DNA from: an uncultured Actinomycetes bacterium
GTDB taxonomy: Bacteria; Actinomycetota; Actinomycetes; S36-B12
DNA: 11,896 bases
Assembly: GCA_913061025.1 (NCBI GenBank)
Contig: CAJXUJ010000025.1
Coordinates: 1 to 11,896, forward strand
Direction of reading: 5' to 3'
Position numbers and translations under genes: made by a program. The notes beneath the pieces were generated by a model. The model was not told the DNA's origin. It was given only the letters and a program-made list of their open reading frames with translations, and searched no databases. Below, piece by piece: positions 1 through 6,882 of this stretch. Position 1 is the first letter of the stretch; each line of letters opens with the position of its first letter.

Positions 1-282
1 GCCGGCGGAGTGTTCGTGGCCGGCCTGATCGTCGCCGGTATCTCGGTCATCCGTGTGATCGTTGCGGTGTCTTTGGCCCGCGGCCACGCATGGGCGCGGA
101 TCCTGATCACCGTCTTCGCCGTTCTCTACCTACTCGGCGGAATCGGATCGATCATCGGTGGCCAGTGGCTGACCGGCATCGTTTCGATCGTCGTGGAACT
201 CGTGATCCTGTGGCTGCTGTGGAACTCCGCTTCCTCCGCCTACATCAAGGTCAAGACCGCCGAGCGCGCAGTCGCCGGCTAG
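1..282 (+). CDS. Small integral membrane protein, C-terminal part (5' end outside window)
   Basis: The reading frame is open from the first base and ends at TAG 280-282, so about 93 residues are visible and the true start probably lies upstream. A GTG at position 10 could act as a start, but it has no visible ribosome binding site and falls inside a hydrophobic stretch, so truncation by the window edge is more likely. Three hydrophobic segments are seen, at about residues 3-25, 33-52 and 55-73, separated by short polar loops (SLARGHAWAR and a GGQW turn). They are followed by a charged tail with several Lys and Arg that should face the cytoplasm. This resembles the C-terminal helices of small uncharacterised actinobacterial membrane proteins. 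No catalytic motif is visible and no function is proposed. A strong hairpin follows after 21 nt. Confidence 0.7.
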   Translation, partial: AGGVFVAGLIVAGISVIRVIVAVSLARGHAWARILITVFAVLYLLGGIGSIIGGQWLTGIVSIVVELVILWLLWNSASSAYIKVKTAERAVAG

Positions 283-303
283 TCACCACTCACAATCCGT
301 TAA

Positions 304-335
304 ACGTAGGGCCGTCTTTCGGGGCGGCCCTACGT
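304..335. terminator. Intrinsic-type terminator hairpin, probably bidirectional
   Basis: A perfect 11-bp inverted repeat (ACGTAGGGCCG at 304-314 and its complement at 325-335) encloses a 10-nt loop. It lies between two converging genes, 21 nt after the membrane-protein stop and 11 nt beyond the stop of the leftward ThDP-enzyme gene. The rightward strand continues GCATTTCT, a poor U-tract, as is common in GC-rich actinobacteria. Position and symmetry suggest it ends transcription from both sides. Confidence 0.8.
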
Positions 336-346
336 GCATTTCTGAC

Positions 347-1966
347 TCATTCGCGTAGCGCGGAAAAGACAGCGCCGTACGACGACGCATCCGTCGCGAC
401 ATCAATGAGCGCGGGTCGACCCGAATCGAGGGCGGCCGTCAGTGCCGCGGTGTACTCATCCGACGTCCGCACCGACCACGCGTCGAGCCCGCAGCCGCGA
501 GCTATCGCCGCGAAGTCAGTGCCGCGGTACGTCACGACGTCCGCACCGCCTTGATCCGTGGGGGTCTGCTTGACCGCGATCAGGCTAAGCAGCGAATCGT
601 TGAAGACGACCACCACAACGGGGAGCTGCAAGCGCGCCAGAGTTTCGAGCTCGGCGAGAGCCATGCCGAGGCCACCGTCACCGGTGAAACACACGACCGG
701 TTCGTCAGGGCGGGCCAGCGATGCTGCGATTGCCGCTGGCAGCGAGTAGCCCATCGTGGCGTGTGAACTCGAGATAAGCAGGCGTTGAGGTTCAGAGGCG
801 TTCCACAGCGGCATCGCGACCAACATGTGAGCCCCGGCATCGACGGTGGCGGTAGCCGGGCGCGGACAGATCTCTGATGCGATGGTCACGATCTGTGCGG
901 GAGACATTCCGCCTGCGGCCTGGTCACTGTTTGTCAGGGCCGCCGTTACGAGAATCTCTTGATAACGACGGCCGGAGCCCGCTTCCCACGAACTGTCGAT
1001 GTGATCGTCGAGAGCATCAACGAAGGCAGGCATGTCCGCGGCGATGCACGCAGCCAGGTTCGATCCGAAATAGGCGGCATCATCGATCATCCACGGGTTC
1101 ACGATCACGGTTGGTGCGTCGTAGTTCCACACGGTTGGCAACAACTCGACTGGATCCAAACCGACACCGAGAATCAGATCCGCATCTGTGAGCGCAGCAG
1201 ATTCCACGGTTCCACCGGTGACGATGCCCGCGGTGAACTCGGCATCGTCGGGGACCACTCCGCGGGCTTTGTATGTGGTCAGGACGGGGACGTGGCTCCT
1301 GGCGGCGAGGTCTCGGAGTCGCTCGACGGTGGAAATTCGGTCACTCGGAGCCAGCGTCAGGACTCCCTGCCCGACGACGATCACGGGACGCTCAGTTCCA
1401 CGAACGATGCCTAAGACATCGGAGGGGTCCGCATAGTCGATGGCGGGACGGCCCGCATCGAATCCGTTGCTGGTAGAGGGATCGATATCGACCTGCACTG
1501 GCCCCGGCGGCTGGCTAGTCGTGGAACTCACGATCTTGGAGTAGGCCGCAGGATCCTGGCCGTTGAGTCTCCCGGCCGCGAGGGTGATGGGGGAGAAGAA
1601 CGCGGTTTGGTCGATGCGCTGATGGGATACCCGCTCTGTGTCGCTCTCGAGCACGCAGTCGTTGACCATGATCATTGGGGCCCGCTCGAGTAGCGCGTTG
1701 GCCACGCCGTTCGCCGCCGCCGTGGCCCCCGGTCCGCGGGTGCCGACTGCGATGCCTGGTGCTCCGGTGAGTTCACCGATGACCCCGGCCATGATTGCGG
1801 CCGACGTCTCTAGATGCGTGAGGACGAAACGGACGCCGTGTCGATCGCAGGCTCCGGCAACGTCGAGATTGGAACCACCTCCGGGTACGCCGAAGGCGAA
1901 AAGTGTACCTCCGGATGCTGCCGCGCCGATCAGACCGTCGGCGATGTCCCGTCGAGTCGCTGCCAT
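347..1966 (-). CDS. Thiamine-diphosphate-dependent enzyme (acetolactate synthase / benzoylformate decarboxylase-like)
   Basis: This 539-residue protein has the length and three-domain order of the pyruvate-decarboxylase/acetolactate-synthase superfamily. The N-terminal pyrimidine domain carries the conserved Glu in HLETSAAIMAG (Glu53) and a GTRGPGATAAANG stretch (75-87). A middle domain (about 185-320) follows. The C-terminal domain has the ThDP/Mg motif GDGG at 429-432, with Asn456-Asp457 27 residues later, and the SLIAVKQ segment after it. Such enzymes decarboxylate or ligate 2-oxo acids; the substrate cannot be read from the sequence. It is probably not housekeeping acetolactate synthase, because it stands alone with no small subunit and faces a monooxygenase operon. 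The ATG at 1966 is chosen because GGAG (minus strand, 1976-1973) lies 6 nt upstream. A TTG four codons earlier overlaps that Shine-Dalgarno sequence. Likely cytoplasmic. Confidence 0.85.
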   Translation of the reverse strand: MAATRRDIADGLIGAAASGGTLFAFGVPGGGSNLDVAGACDRHGVRFVLTHLETSAAIMAGVIGELTGAPGIAVGTRGPGATAAANGVANALLERAPMIMVNDCVLESDTERVSHQRIDQTAFFSPITLAAGRLNGQDPAAYSKIVSSTTSQPPGPVQVDIDPSTSNGFDAGRPAIDYADPSDVLGIVRGTERPVIVVGQGVLTLAPSDRISTVERLRDLAARSHVPVLTTYKARGVVPDDAEFTAGIVTGGTVESAALTDADLILGVGLDPVELLPTVWNYDAPTVIVNPWMIDDAAYFGSNLAACIAADMPAFVDALDDHIDSSWEAGSGRRYQEILVTAALTNSDQAAGGMSPAQIVTIASEICPRPATATVDAGAHMLVAMPLWNASEPQRLLISSSHATMGYSLPAAIAASLARPDEPVVCFTGDGGLGMALAELETLARLQLPVVVVVFNDSLLSLIAVKQTPTDQGGADVVTYRGTDFAAIARGCGLDAWSVRTSDEYTAALTAALDSGRPALIDVATDASSYGAVFSALRE

Positions 1967-2068
1967 CTGGTTCTCCAAATATCTGGTGCGTTCGTGGAAG
2001 CAACATTAGAGTCTCGATGGGGGTTCGACAGGCGGTGGTAACGCACCGTTTCCGCGGAGAGGAGTGTC
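1967..2068. promoter_or_regulatory. Divergent promoter region with two dyads
   Basis: This spacer of about 100 nt separates the leftward ThDP-enzyme gene from the rightward PPOX/monooxygenase operon and must hold both promoters. A perfect 8-bp inverted repeat, GGTGCGTT (1985-1992) and AACGCACC (2040-2047), brackets it. A compact dyad, CGGTG-N6-CACCG, occupies 2033-2048, just before the PPOX ribosome binding site. No clear -35/-10 pair was recognised. Both dyads are plausible operator sites, but no regulator gene lies next to this region. Confidence 0.45.
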
Positions 2069-2590
2069 ATGGGAATCCAGGTTTCCAATTTCTTGCACGT
2101 GGCCGATGGATTGCAGGCCAACCAGTTCACGGTGGGTGACCGTAAGCCGGTCAACTCACTTGATGACATCGATCCGATCTACAAGCAATTGATCGATGGG
2201 CCGTACCACGCCAACTTTGCGGTGATGGGCAACGACGGCAAGATCAATCAGACGCCGATGTGGTTCGACTACGAAGGCGACAAGGTCTTGGTCAACGTCG
2301 CGACCCACCGCAAGAAGGTCGAGTGGATTCGTAAGCACCCGGACCTGTCGATCCTGATCGTCAACCCCGAGAACATGTACCACTGGATCAGCATCAAGTG
2401 TCACGTCGAGCGCGAGATCCTCGAAGACGATCCGGAAGAGGGCCCCATGGTCACGGCCCAGCTCGACAAGATCTGGACGAAGTACACCGGAAACGAGCCG
2501 CCCTACGGCCTCCGCGATCCATCTATCGATGAGCGTCGGGTGCTGTTCGTGTGCGGCATCGACCGCATCGCCACCTTCGGTCGTCCGTAG
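2069..2590 (+). CDS. PPOX-fold (pyridoxamine 5'-phosphate oxidase-like) flavin/F420 protein
   Basis: This 173-residue cytoplasmic protein has the split-barrel pattern of the PPOX family: an N-terminal segment (about 38-53, YKQLIDGPYHANFAVM), then DGKINQTPMWFDYEGDKVLVNV with the typical Pro-X-Trp-Phe strand, then THRKKVEWIRKHPDLSILIVNPE. The Lys-Lys-X-X-X-(I/L)-(R/K) pattern is usual in actinobacterial F420- or FMN-binding members. The first 30 or so residues are an extension ahead of the core. The start is well supported: GGAGAGGAG at 2056-2064 precedes the ATG by 4 nt. It is the first gene of an operon and ends 6 nt before the FAD monooxygenase. It may be a reductase acting on a pathway intermediate or on a flavin/F420-linked step. 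Cofactor and substrate are unknown. Confidence 0.8.
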   Translation: MGIQVSNFLHVADGLQANQFTVGDRKPVNSLDDIDPIYKQLIDGPYHANFAVMGNDGKINQTPMWFDYEGDKVLVNVATHRKKVEWIRKHPDLSILIVNPENMYHWISIKCHVEREILEDDPEEGPMVTAQLDKIWTKYTGNEPPYGLRDPSIDERRVLFVCGIDRIATFGRP

Positions 2591-2596
2591 ACGCCG

Positions 2597-3781
2597 GTGG
2601 TCCCCAGCGCGACCATCGCGGTTGTCGGGGGCTCACTGGGAGGTTTGACCGCAGCCCTGCTTCTGCGTGATCTCGGGCATGACGTCACGATCTACGAAAG
2701 GTCGGGACACAAGCTCGAGCAACGTGGAGCAGGGCTCGGTTTCCTCCCGGACGCCTCCCGATACCTCGTCGAACGGTGTGGTGTCGACATCGATGAAATC
2801 AGCACGCGAACGGACACCATTCGATACCTGAATCGTGACGGCTCCGTTGATCACGAGCGAGCAGTCACGTATCACTACACGTCGTGGTTCACGGTCTACG
2901 GCAGGTTGCTTGAGGAATTTGATTCCTCGCGCTATCTCACCGGTAAGGAGGCGGTCTCCCTACGCCTCGATGAGGATCACGGTGCTGTCGACTTCGCAGA
3001 TGGCACCACCGTCGAGGCCGATCTCGTCGTGTGCGCGGACGGTGTGAACTCGGTGTTCCGTAGGGCGCTCCTCCCCGATGCCCAACGCGAATACTCCGGC
3101 TATGTGGCCTGGCGTGGAATGGTGCCCGAGTCGGAACTTTCTCCTACGACCCAACAAGCACTGAGTGACGCCATCACCTATGCGTTCTACGCCAATAGTC
3201 ACATCCTCGTGTACCCGATTCCGAGTCCAAGCGGATCTGTTGCTCCGGGTGAGCGTCTAATCAACACGGTCTGGTACCGCAACTATGCGGCCGGTGGCGA
3301 CTTCGACGATCTGATGACCGATGCAACAGGTCGACGTCACGATCCGACGTTGCCGCCTGGAGCAGCCCGCGAGGAGCACGTTGCTGAGATGCGCGCGCAC
3401 GCTCGTGCCCGGCTGCCGGCGGTGGTGTCCGATGCGGTGGTTGCGGCGAAGGAACCATTCGTGCAGGCCGTCTACGACCTAGAAGTGGAACGGATGGCAT
3501 TTGGCAGAGCATGCCTAATTGGCGATGCCGGTTTCGTGATGCGTCCGCACGCGGCCGCCGGCACCGCAAAGGCGGCAGCAAATGCCTGGGGGTTGGCGCA
3601 AGCGATGGAGGAGGCCGACTCCATCTCGGATGCCCTGAATGCATGGGAACCGGAGCAACTGCGCATCGGACGCGAGTTGGTTAGACGGACGCAACGATTG
3701 GGTTTCGCTTCTCAGATCGATGGTTCGTGGAATTCGCCAACAGACGATTCGCTTTTCCGATTGCGAGATGAGGGACCGTGA
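2597..3781 (+). CDS. FAD-dependent aromatic-ring monooxygenase (2,6-dihydroxypyridine 3-monooxygenase-like)
   Basis: This 394-residue protein is a class A flavoprotein hydroxylase, which uses NAD(P)H and O2 to hydroxylate an activated ring. The N-terminal dinucleotide fold is VVGGSLGGLTAALLLRDLGH (about 9-28), with the acidic strand end at Glu34 (YERSG). The DG motif is CADGVNSVFR (146-155) and the FAD-ribityl GD motif is IGDAGFVMRPHAAAGTAKAA (from 308). The GGS(L/I)GG form of the first motif and the GD motif followed by RPHAAAGTAKAA are, from my memory of the family, characteristic of the 2,6-dihydroxypyridine hydroxylase branch known from nicotine catabolism. The real substrate may be another hydroxylated heterocycle or phenol. 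The GTG start has no clear Shine-Dalgarno but sits 6 nt after the previous stop, consistent with translational coupling. The stop overlaps the next start (GTGA). Confidence 0.87.
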   Translation: MVPSATIAVVGGSLGGLTAALLLRDLGHDVTIYERSGHKLEQRGAGLGFLPDASRYLVERCGVDIDEISTRTDTIRYLNRDGSVDHERAVTYHYTSWFTVYGRLLEEFDSSRYLTGKEAVSLRLDEDHGAVDFADGTTVEADLVVCADGVNSVFRRALLPDAQREYSGYVAWRGMVPESELSPTTQQALSDAITYAFYANSHILVYPIPSPSGSVAPGERLINTVWYRNYAAGGDFDDLMTDATGRRHDPTLPPGAAREEHVAEMRAHARARLPAVVSDAVVAAKEPFVQAVYDLEVERMAFGRACLIGDAGFVMRPHAAAGTAKAAANAWGLAQAMEEADSISDALNAWEPEQLRIGRELVRRTQRLGFASQIDGSWNSPTDDSLFRLRDEGP

Positions 3782-4899
3782 GTGCGGTGGACGTGGCCCA
3801 ACGCATGCGGGAAGCAGCGGTGCGTTTTCTCGATTCACTCGACGCCGATCAACGCGCGCGAGCCCAACTCCCCTTCTACGACACGACGGAACGTGAAACC
3901 TGGTTCTACACACCGACCGATCACGGCGGGCTTCCACTTTCGGCAATGATGCCGGCGCAGCAGAAGTACGCCCACATGCTGCTCGCCGAAGGGCTTTCCG
4001 AACCTGGCTACAACACCGCGGCTGCGATCCTTGGCCTGGACAACATGCTGGACCGCCTCGAAGGCTTCATCCGCGATTGGGGACGCGAACGCGGCCGCGA
4101 TCCGGGCCTCTACTACTGGCGAGTCTTCGGTGATCCGACAGGCGATGAGCCATGGTCATGGCGAGTCGGTGGCCATCACATTTCCGTCCACCACACGATT
4201 GTGGGAGGCGAGGTGGCGGGTAGCACTCCGTTGTTTCTCGGCGCGGATCCTGCACGCGCACCGCTGTTGGGCCCGCACCCGAACCGGCCGCTTGGTGCTT
4301 ACGAAGACCTTGCTCATGAGCTAATGGCGTCGCTGTCCGATGAGCAGCGGCGAATCGCGGTTGTGACCGACGTCGCCCCGACGGACATCGTCGGTGCCAA
4401 TCGCTCCACCTTCGGTGACGATGACCTTCCCATCCCGCTGCCCGATCTGTGGCGCGGCAGGCTTCCCGACCCGTGGCACCAACTCACGATCGATGTCCAA
4501 AACGGTGCGGATGAGCTCGCTGGCGTCACGCCGGAGAACCTCGACGCGGTTCGACTCACCCGAGAGCCACGTGGGTTGCCGCTGGGCGAGCTCGATGGTG
4601 GGCAGCAAGACTTGGTGCGTTCGCTGTTCGACTTGTATGCGGACAGGCTTCCCGGTCCGCTCGCTGATATCGAACGCAATAAGTACGAGGGAGTTCGACT
4701 CCATGAACATTCATTGCTGTGGGCCGGGAGCCATCGCCCCGGCGATCCCTACTACTACCGACTCCAGGGGCCGAATCTGATGGTGGAGTGCGACAACACT
4801 CAGCGCGCGGCTAACCACATCCACACGGTATGGCGGGATCCGTATCGGGACTTTGGGCGCGATCCGCTAGCCGAGCACTATCGCCGGCAACACGCGTAA
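3778..4899 (+). CDS. DUF3500 domain-containing protein
   Basis: This 373-residue protein matches the pattern of the DUF3500 family along its whole length. It has the early RAQLPFYDTTERETWFYTP segment (28-46) and the MMPAQQKYAHMLLAEGLS block (57-74). The histidine-rich core WSWRVGGHHISVHHTIVGG (127-144) runs into STPLFLGADPA. The C-terminal signature (HIHTVWRDPYRDFGRDPLAEHY) lies in the last 30 residues. The family has no established function that I know of. The clustered histidines (133, 134, 138, 139) and the C-terminal HIH suggest metal binding or catalysis; that is inference. No signal peptide or membrane segment is seen. The GTG start overlaps the monooxygenase stop by 4 nt (GTGA), so the two are co-translated and probably act in one pathway. 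It converges on the ROK kinase with only 5 nt between stops. Confidence 0.85.
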   Translation: MSAVDVAQRMREAAVRFLDSLDADQRARAQLPFYDTTERETWFYTPTDHGGLPLSAMMPAQQKYAHMLLAEGLSEPGYNTAAAILGLDNMLDRLEGFIRDWGRERGRDPGLYYWRVFGDPTGDEPWSWRVGGHHISVHHTIVGGEVAGSTPLFLGADPARAPLLGPHPNRPLGAYEDLAHELMASLSDEQRRIAVVTDVAPTDIVGANRSTFGDDDLPIPLPDLWRGRLPDPWHQLTIDVQNGADELAGVTPENLDAVRLTREPRGLPLGELDGGQQDLVRSLFDLYADRLPGPLADIERNKYEGVRLHEHSLLWAGSHRPGDPYYYRLQGPNLMVECDNTQRAANHIHTVWRDPYRDFGRDPLAEHYRRQHA

Positions 4900-4904
4900 G
4901 CCTT

Positions 4905-5813
4905 CTACTGGTCGCGCCACAACCAGGCGGCGCCCCGCACGCCACTGGAGTCACCGTGCACCGATCGCACGACGGGCGTGATGAATACCGGCGAGAAGGT
5001 CCACCGTGCAATCGCCGCGGGTAGTTGCTCCTCGAGTTCCGGAATATTGCTCATGCCACCACCGAGGACGAACACATCGGGGTCGAGTGAATTGACCACC
5101 ACGGACAGTCCGCGGCCGACCCTGTCCACGTAACGCTCCCACGCAGCAACGGCCGCCGGCTCCCCTTCACGCATCCGCTCCGCGATGTCGGCCGGCAGCA
5201 GATCCCTCTCGCCACCGCCGCGCACGTAATCGCGCGCGAACGAGTAACCGGAGACCCACGTCTCCATGCACCCTCGCTTGCCGCAGTAGCAGTCATCTCC
5301 TGGTTGCTCCTCGGCCGATGCGTACGGAAGTGGGTTGTGTCCCCAGTCGCCCGCCGAATTGTTGGGCCCGTGATGAGCCTTGCCGTCGATGGCTACCCCG
5401 GCCCCCGCACCGCTGGCGAGGATTACTCCGAAGACCACGCGGTATGCGACACCCGCTCCATCGATTGCCTCGGATGCGGCGAAGCAGTCGGCATCGTTAA
5501 CGATCCTCAGTGGGCGATCAAGAACCCGGTGCAAATCCTCGGCCACAGGCTGACCGTTGATCCAGGTGGAACTTCCACCTTTGCCGAGCCCCGTCGTTGG
5601 ATCGAGAGAACCGGGAATGCCGATGCCCACCAGTGCACCGGTACCTAACTGCCCCTCGGCTTCGTCGACCAGCGCACGAACCGTCGCGAGGCACCCCTGG
5701 TAATCGCCTCGGGGAGTGGGTCTGCGCTCACGAAGTAACTCGTTGCCGGCCTCGTCGAGGGCAACGATCTCGATTTTCGTTCCACCCCAGTCCACACCAA
5801 TGAACACGGGCAT
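4905..5813 (-). CDS. ROK-family sugar kinase, fructokinase (Mak)-like
   Basis: This 302-residue cytoplasmic kinase of the ROK family phosphorylates a hexose with ATP. The N-terminal phosphate motif is GVDWGGTKIEIVALD (6-20). The catalytic Asp is in VNDADCFAASEA (Asp107). The zinc motif uses His159 (GDWGHNPLP) with Cys175, Cys177 and Cys182 (CYCGKRGC). SLDPDVFVLGGGMSNI (242-257) and the C-terminal HGDSSGVRGAAWLW (286-299) closely recall E. coli manno(fructo)kinase Mak, as I remember it. One oddity is that the usual GE-X-GH substrate motif reads GDWGH, with Asp156 in place of Glu. It starts at ATG 5813, with only a weak purine stretch upstream. It is divergent from the SorC regulator, so it may be co-regulated with the sugar operon, although that operon already carries its own FGGY kinase. 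Confidence 0.86.
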   Translation of the reverse strand: MPVFIGVDWGGTKIEIVALDEAGNELLRERRPTPRGDYQGCLATVRALVDEAEGQLGTGALVGIGIPGSLDPTTGLGKGGSSTWINGQPVAEDLHRVLDRPLRIVNDADCFAASEAIDGAGVAYRVVFGVILASGAGAGVAIDGKAHHGPNNSAGDWGHNPLPYASAEEQPGDDCYCGKRGCMETWVSGYSFARDYVRGGGERDLLPADIAERMREGEPAAVAAWERYVDRVGRGLSVVVNSLDPDVFVLGGGMSNIPELEEQLPAAIARWTFSPVFITPVVRSVHGDSSGVRGAAWLWRDQ

Positions 5814-5891
5814 ACCCTAGGCAGCCACGTCACCGGTTGAAAGACACCGACGACGAAAAGCGACGACGAAAGTAGCGAGGGAGGGAGCGTG
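5814..5891. promoter_or_regulatory. Divergent promoter region with spaced direct repeat
   Basis: This 78-nt spacer lies between the ROK kinase (leftward) and the SorC regulator (rightward). The 11-mer CGACGACGAAA occurs twice, at 5848-5858 and 5861-5871, with a 13-bp period. It is followed by the purine-rich ribosome binding tract GAGGGAGGGAG (5877-5887). The repeat could be a regulator binding site or simple-sequence slippage. No confident -35/-10 pair was recognised. Confidence 0.4.
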
Positions 5892-6830
5892 ATGGATCAA
5901 CACACGCGCCTCCTAGTCAAGGTCTCTCGTCTCTACTTCGAGCGAGATATGAAGCAGCAGGAGATTGCGAACGCACTTGCCATCTCCCAGGCGCGAGTGT
6001 CGCGTCTGATCAAAGAGGCCAAGGAACGCGGGATCGTTCGCTCCGTCGTTGTTGTCCCGACAGGTGTGCATTCTGAACTCGAAGATGAGTTGGAATCGCG
6101 CTTGTCGTTGACCCAAGCGGTGGTGGTCGATACCGACGATGCCCGATCGGTGGAACAGGCTCTCGGGACAGCCACAGCCGATTACCTCGCTTCGACTCTC
6201 ACCGGTGATGCAGTGATCGGTGTGTCCACGTGGAGCGGCTCGCTTATCTCCGCTCTTCAATCGATGCGGCCGGCTTCCAAGCACATGGCTCGGTCGGTCA
6301 TCCAGATGTTCGGTGGCGTGGGCAACCCCGATGTGCAGTTCGAGGCGACTCGGTTGACCAGTGATCTTGCACGGGTGCTCGGTGCCGAGCCGCAATTCGT
6401 GCCGGCACCGGCAGTCGTGGGTAACGAATCAACGGCTCGTGCACTCGAAGAGGATCCCGATGTCCGCGCGGTCATTGAGCAGTGGTCCCAAATTTCGGTG
6501 TCGCTCGTTGGCATCGGCGCTCTTGAGCCGTCGCCGCTCCTGGCACGCAGCGGTAACGCGGTGACGGATGAGGAGATGCACGAATTGAGTAGCCACGGCG
6601 CGGTGGGTGATGTGTGTCTGCGGTTCTTCAACCAGTCGGGCGAGCCCATCGAGAGTTCTTTCAATCGCCGGGTGATTGGGATGTCCGCCGACGCCATTCG
6701 CGCGGTGCCGCGACGGATCGGCGTCGCCGGCGGGGCTTCCAAGGTCGATGCGATTCGAGCCGCCGGCCTGGGGGGATGGATCTCGGTTCTGATCACCGAC
6801 GTGGATACCGCCCGAGCGTTGACGCAGTAG
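5892..6830 (+). CDS. SorC/DeoR-family sugar-responsive transcriptional regulator
   Basis: This 312-residue regulator has an N-terminal helix-turn-helix (about 16-48; KQQEIANALAISQARVSRLIKEAKERGIV). The rest is a SorC-type sugar-phosphate-binding domain: IGVSTWSGSL (about 114-123), a VIQMFGGVGNPD block, GAVGDVCLRFFNQSGEPI, and the end motif RRIGVAGGASKVDAIRAAGLGGWISVLITD. SorC proteins are typically tetrameric and release or change DNA binding when they bind a phosphorylated sugar intermediate. The start could be GTG 5889 or ATG 5892. ATG is preferred because the GAGGGAGGGAG tract (5877-5887) then has workable spacing. It lies 51 nt upstream of the transketolase operon on the same strand and is divergent from the ROK kinase, so it probably controls both. 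A likely effector is a phosphorylated product of the FGGY kinase; this is inference. Confidence 0.9.
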   Translation: MDQHTRLLVKVSRLYFERDMKQQEIANALAISQARVSRLIKEAKERGIVRSVVVVPTGVHSELEDELESRLSLTQAVVVDTDDARSVEQALGTATADYLASTLTGDAVIGVSTWSGSLISALQSMRPASKHMARSVIQMFGGVGNPDVQFEATRLTSDLARVLGAEPQFVPAPAVVGNESTARALEEDPDVRAVIEQWSQISVSLVGIGALEPSPLLARSGNAVTDEEMHELSSHGAVGDVCLRFFNQSGEPIESSFNRRVIGMSADAIRAVPRRIGVAGGASKVDAIRAAGLGGWISVLITDVDTARALTQ

Positions 6831-6853
6831 CGGCACCCTGAAAGACTGAGGTC

Positions 6854-6882
6854 TGAATTATTCGTATGTGAATGGATATTCA
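6854..6882. promoter_or_regulatory. Candidate SorC operator: TGAAT/ATTC dyads before the transketolase operon
   Basis: In an otherwise GC-rich window this AT-rich island contains TGAATTATTC (6854-6863, a near-palindrome with a 1-nt centre) and TGAATGGATATTCA (6869-6882, perfect TGAAT/ATTCA arms with a 4-nt centre). The two TGAAT half-sites are 15 bp apart. The second dyad ends on the A of the transketolase ATG, so a bound repressor would cover the initiation region. Its position directly after the SorC gene makes it the likely operator. Binding has not been shown. Confidence 0.5.

Noticed and set aside
90..554. 154-codon plus-strand frame over the first terminator
   Set aside because: It overlaps the membrane-protein end in another frame and the ThDP-enzyme gene antisense, reads through the hairpin, and has low-complexity Arg-rich composition.
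1967..1978. TTG at 1978 as start of the ThDP enzyme
   Set aside because: The TTG and next codon form part of the GGAG Shine-Dalgarno sequence that serves the ATG at 1966 with ideal spacing.
4895..4910. Terminator between the converging DUF3500 and ROK genes
   Set aside because: Only 5 nt separate the stops and no inverted repeat of useful length was found; transcripts probably overlap.
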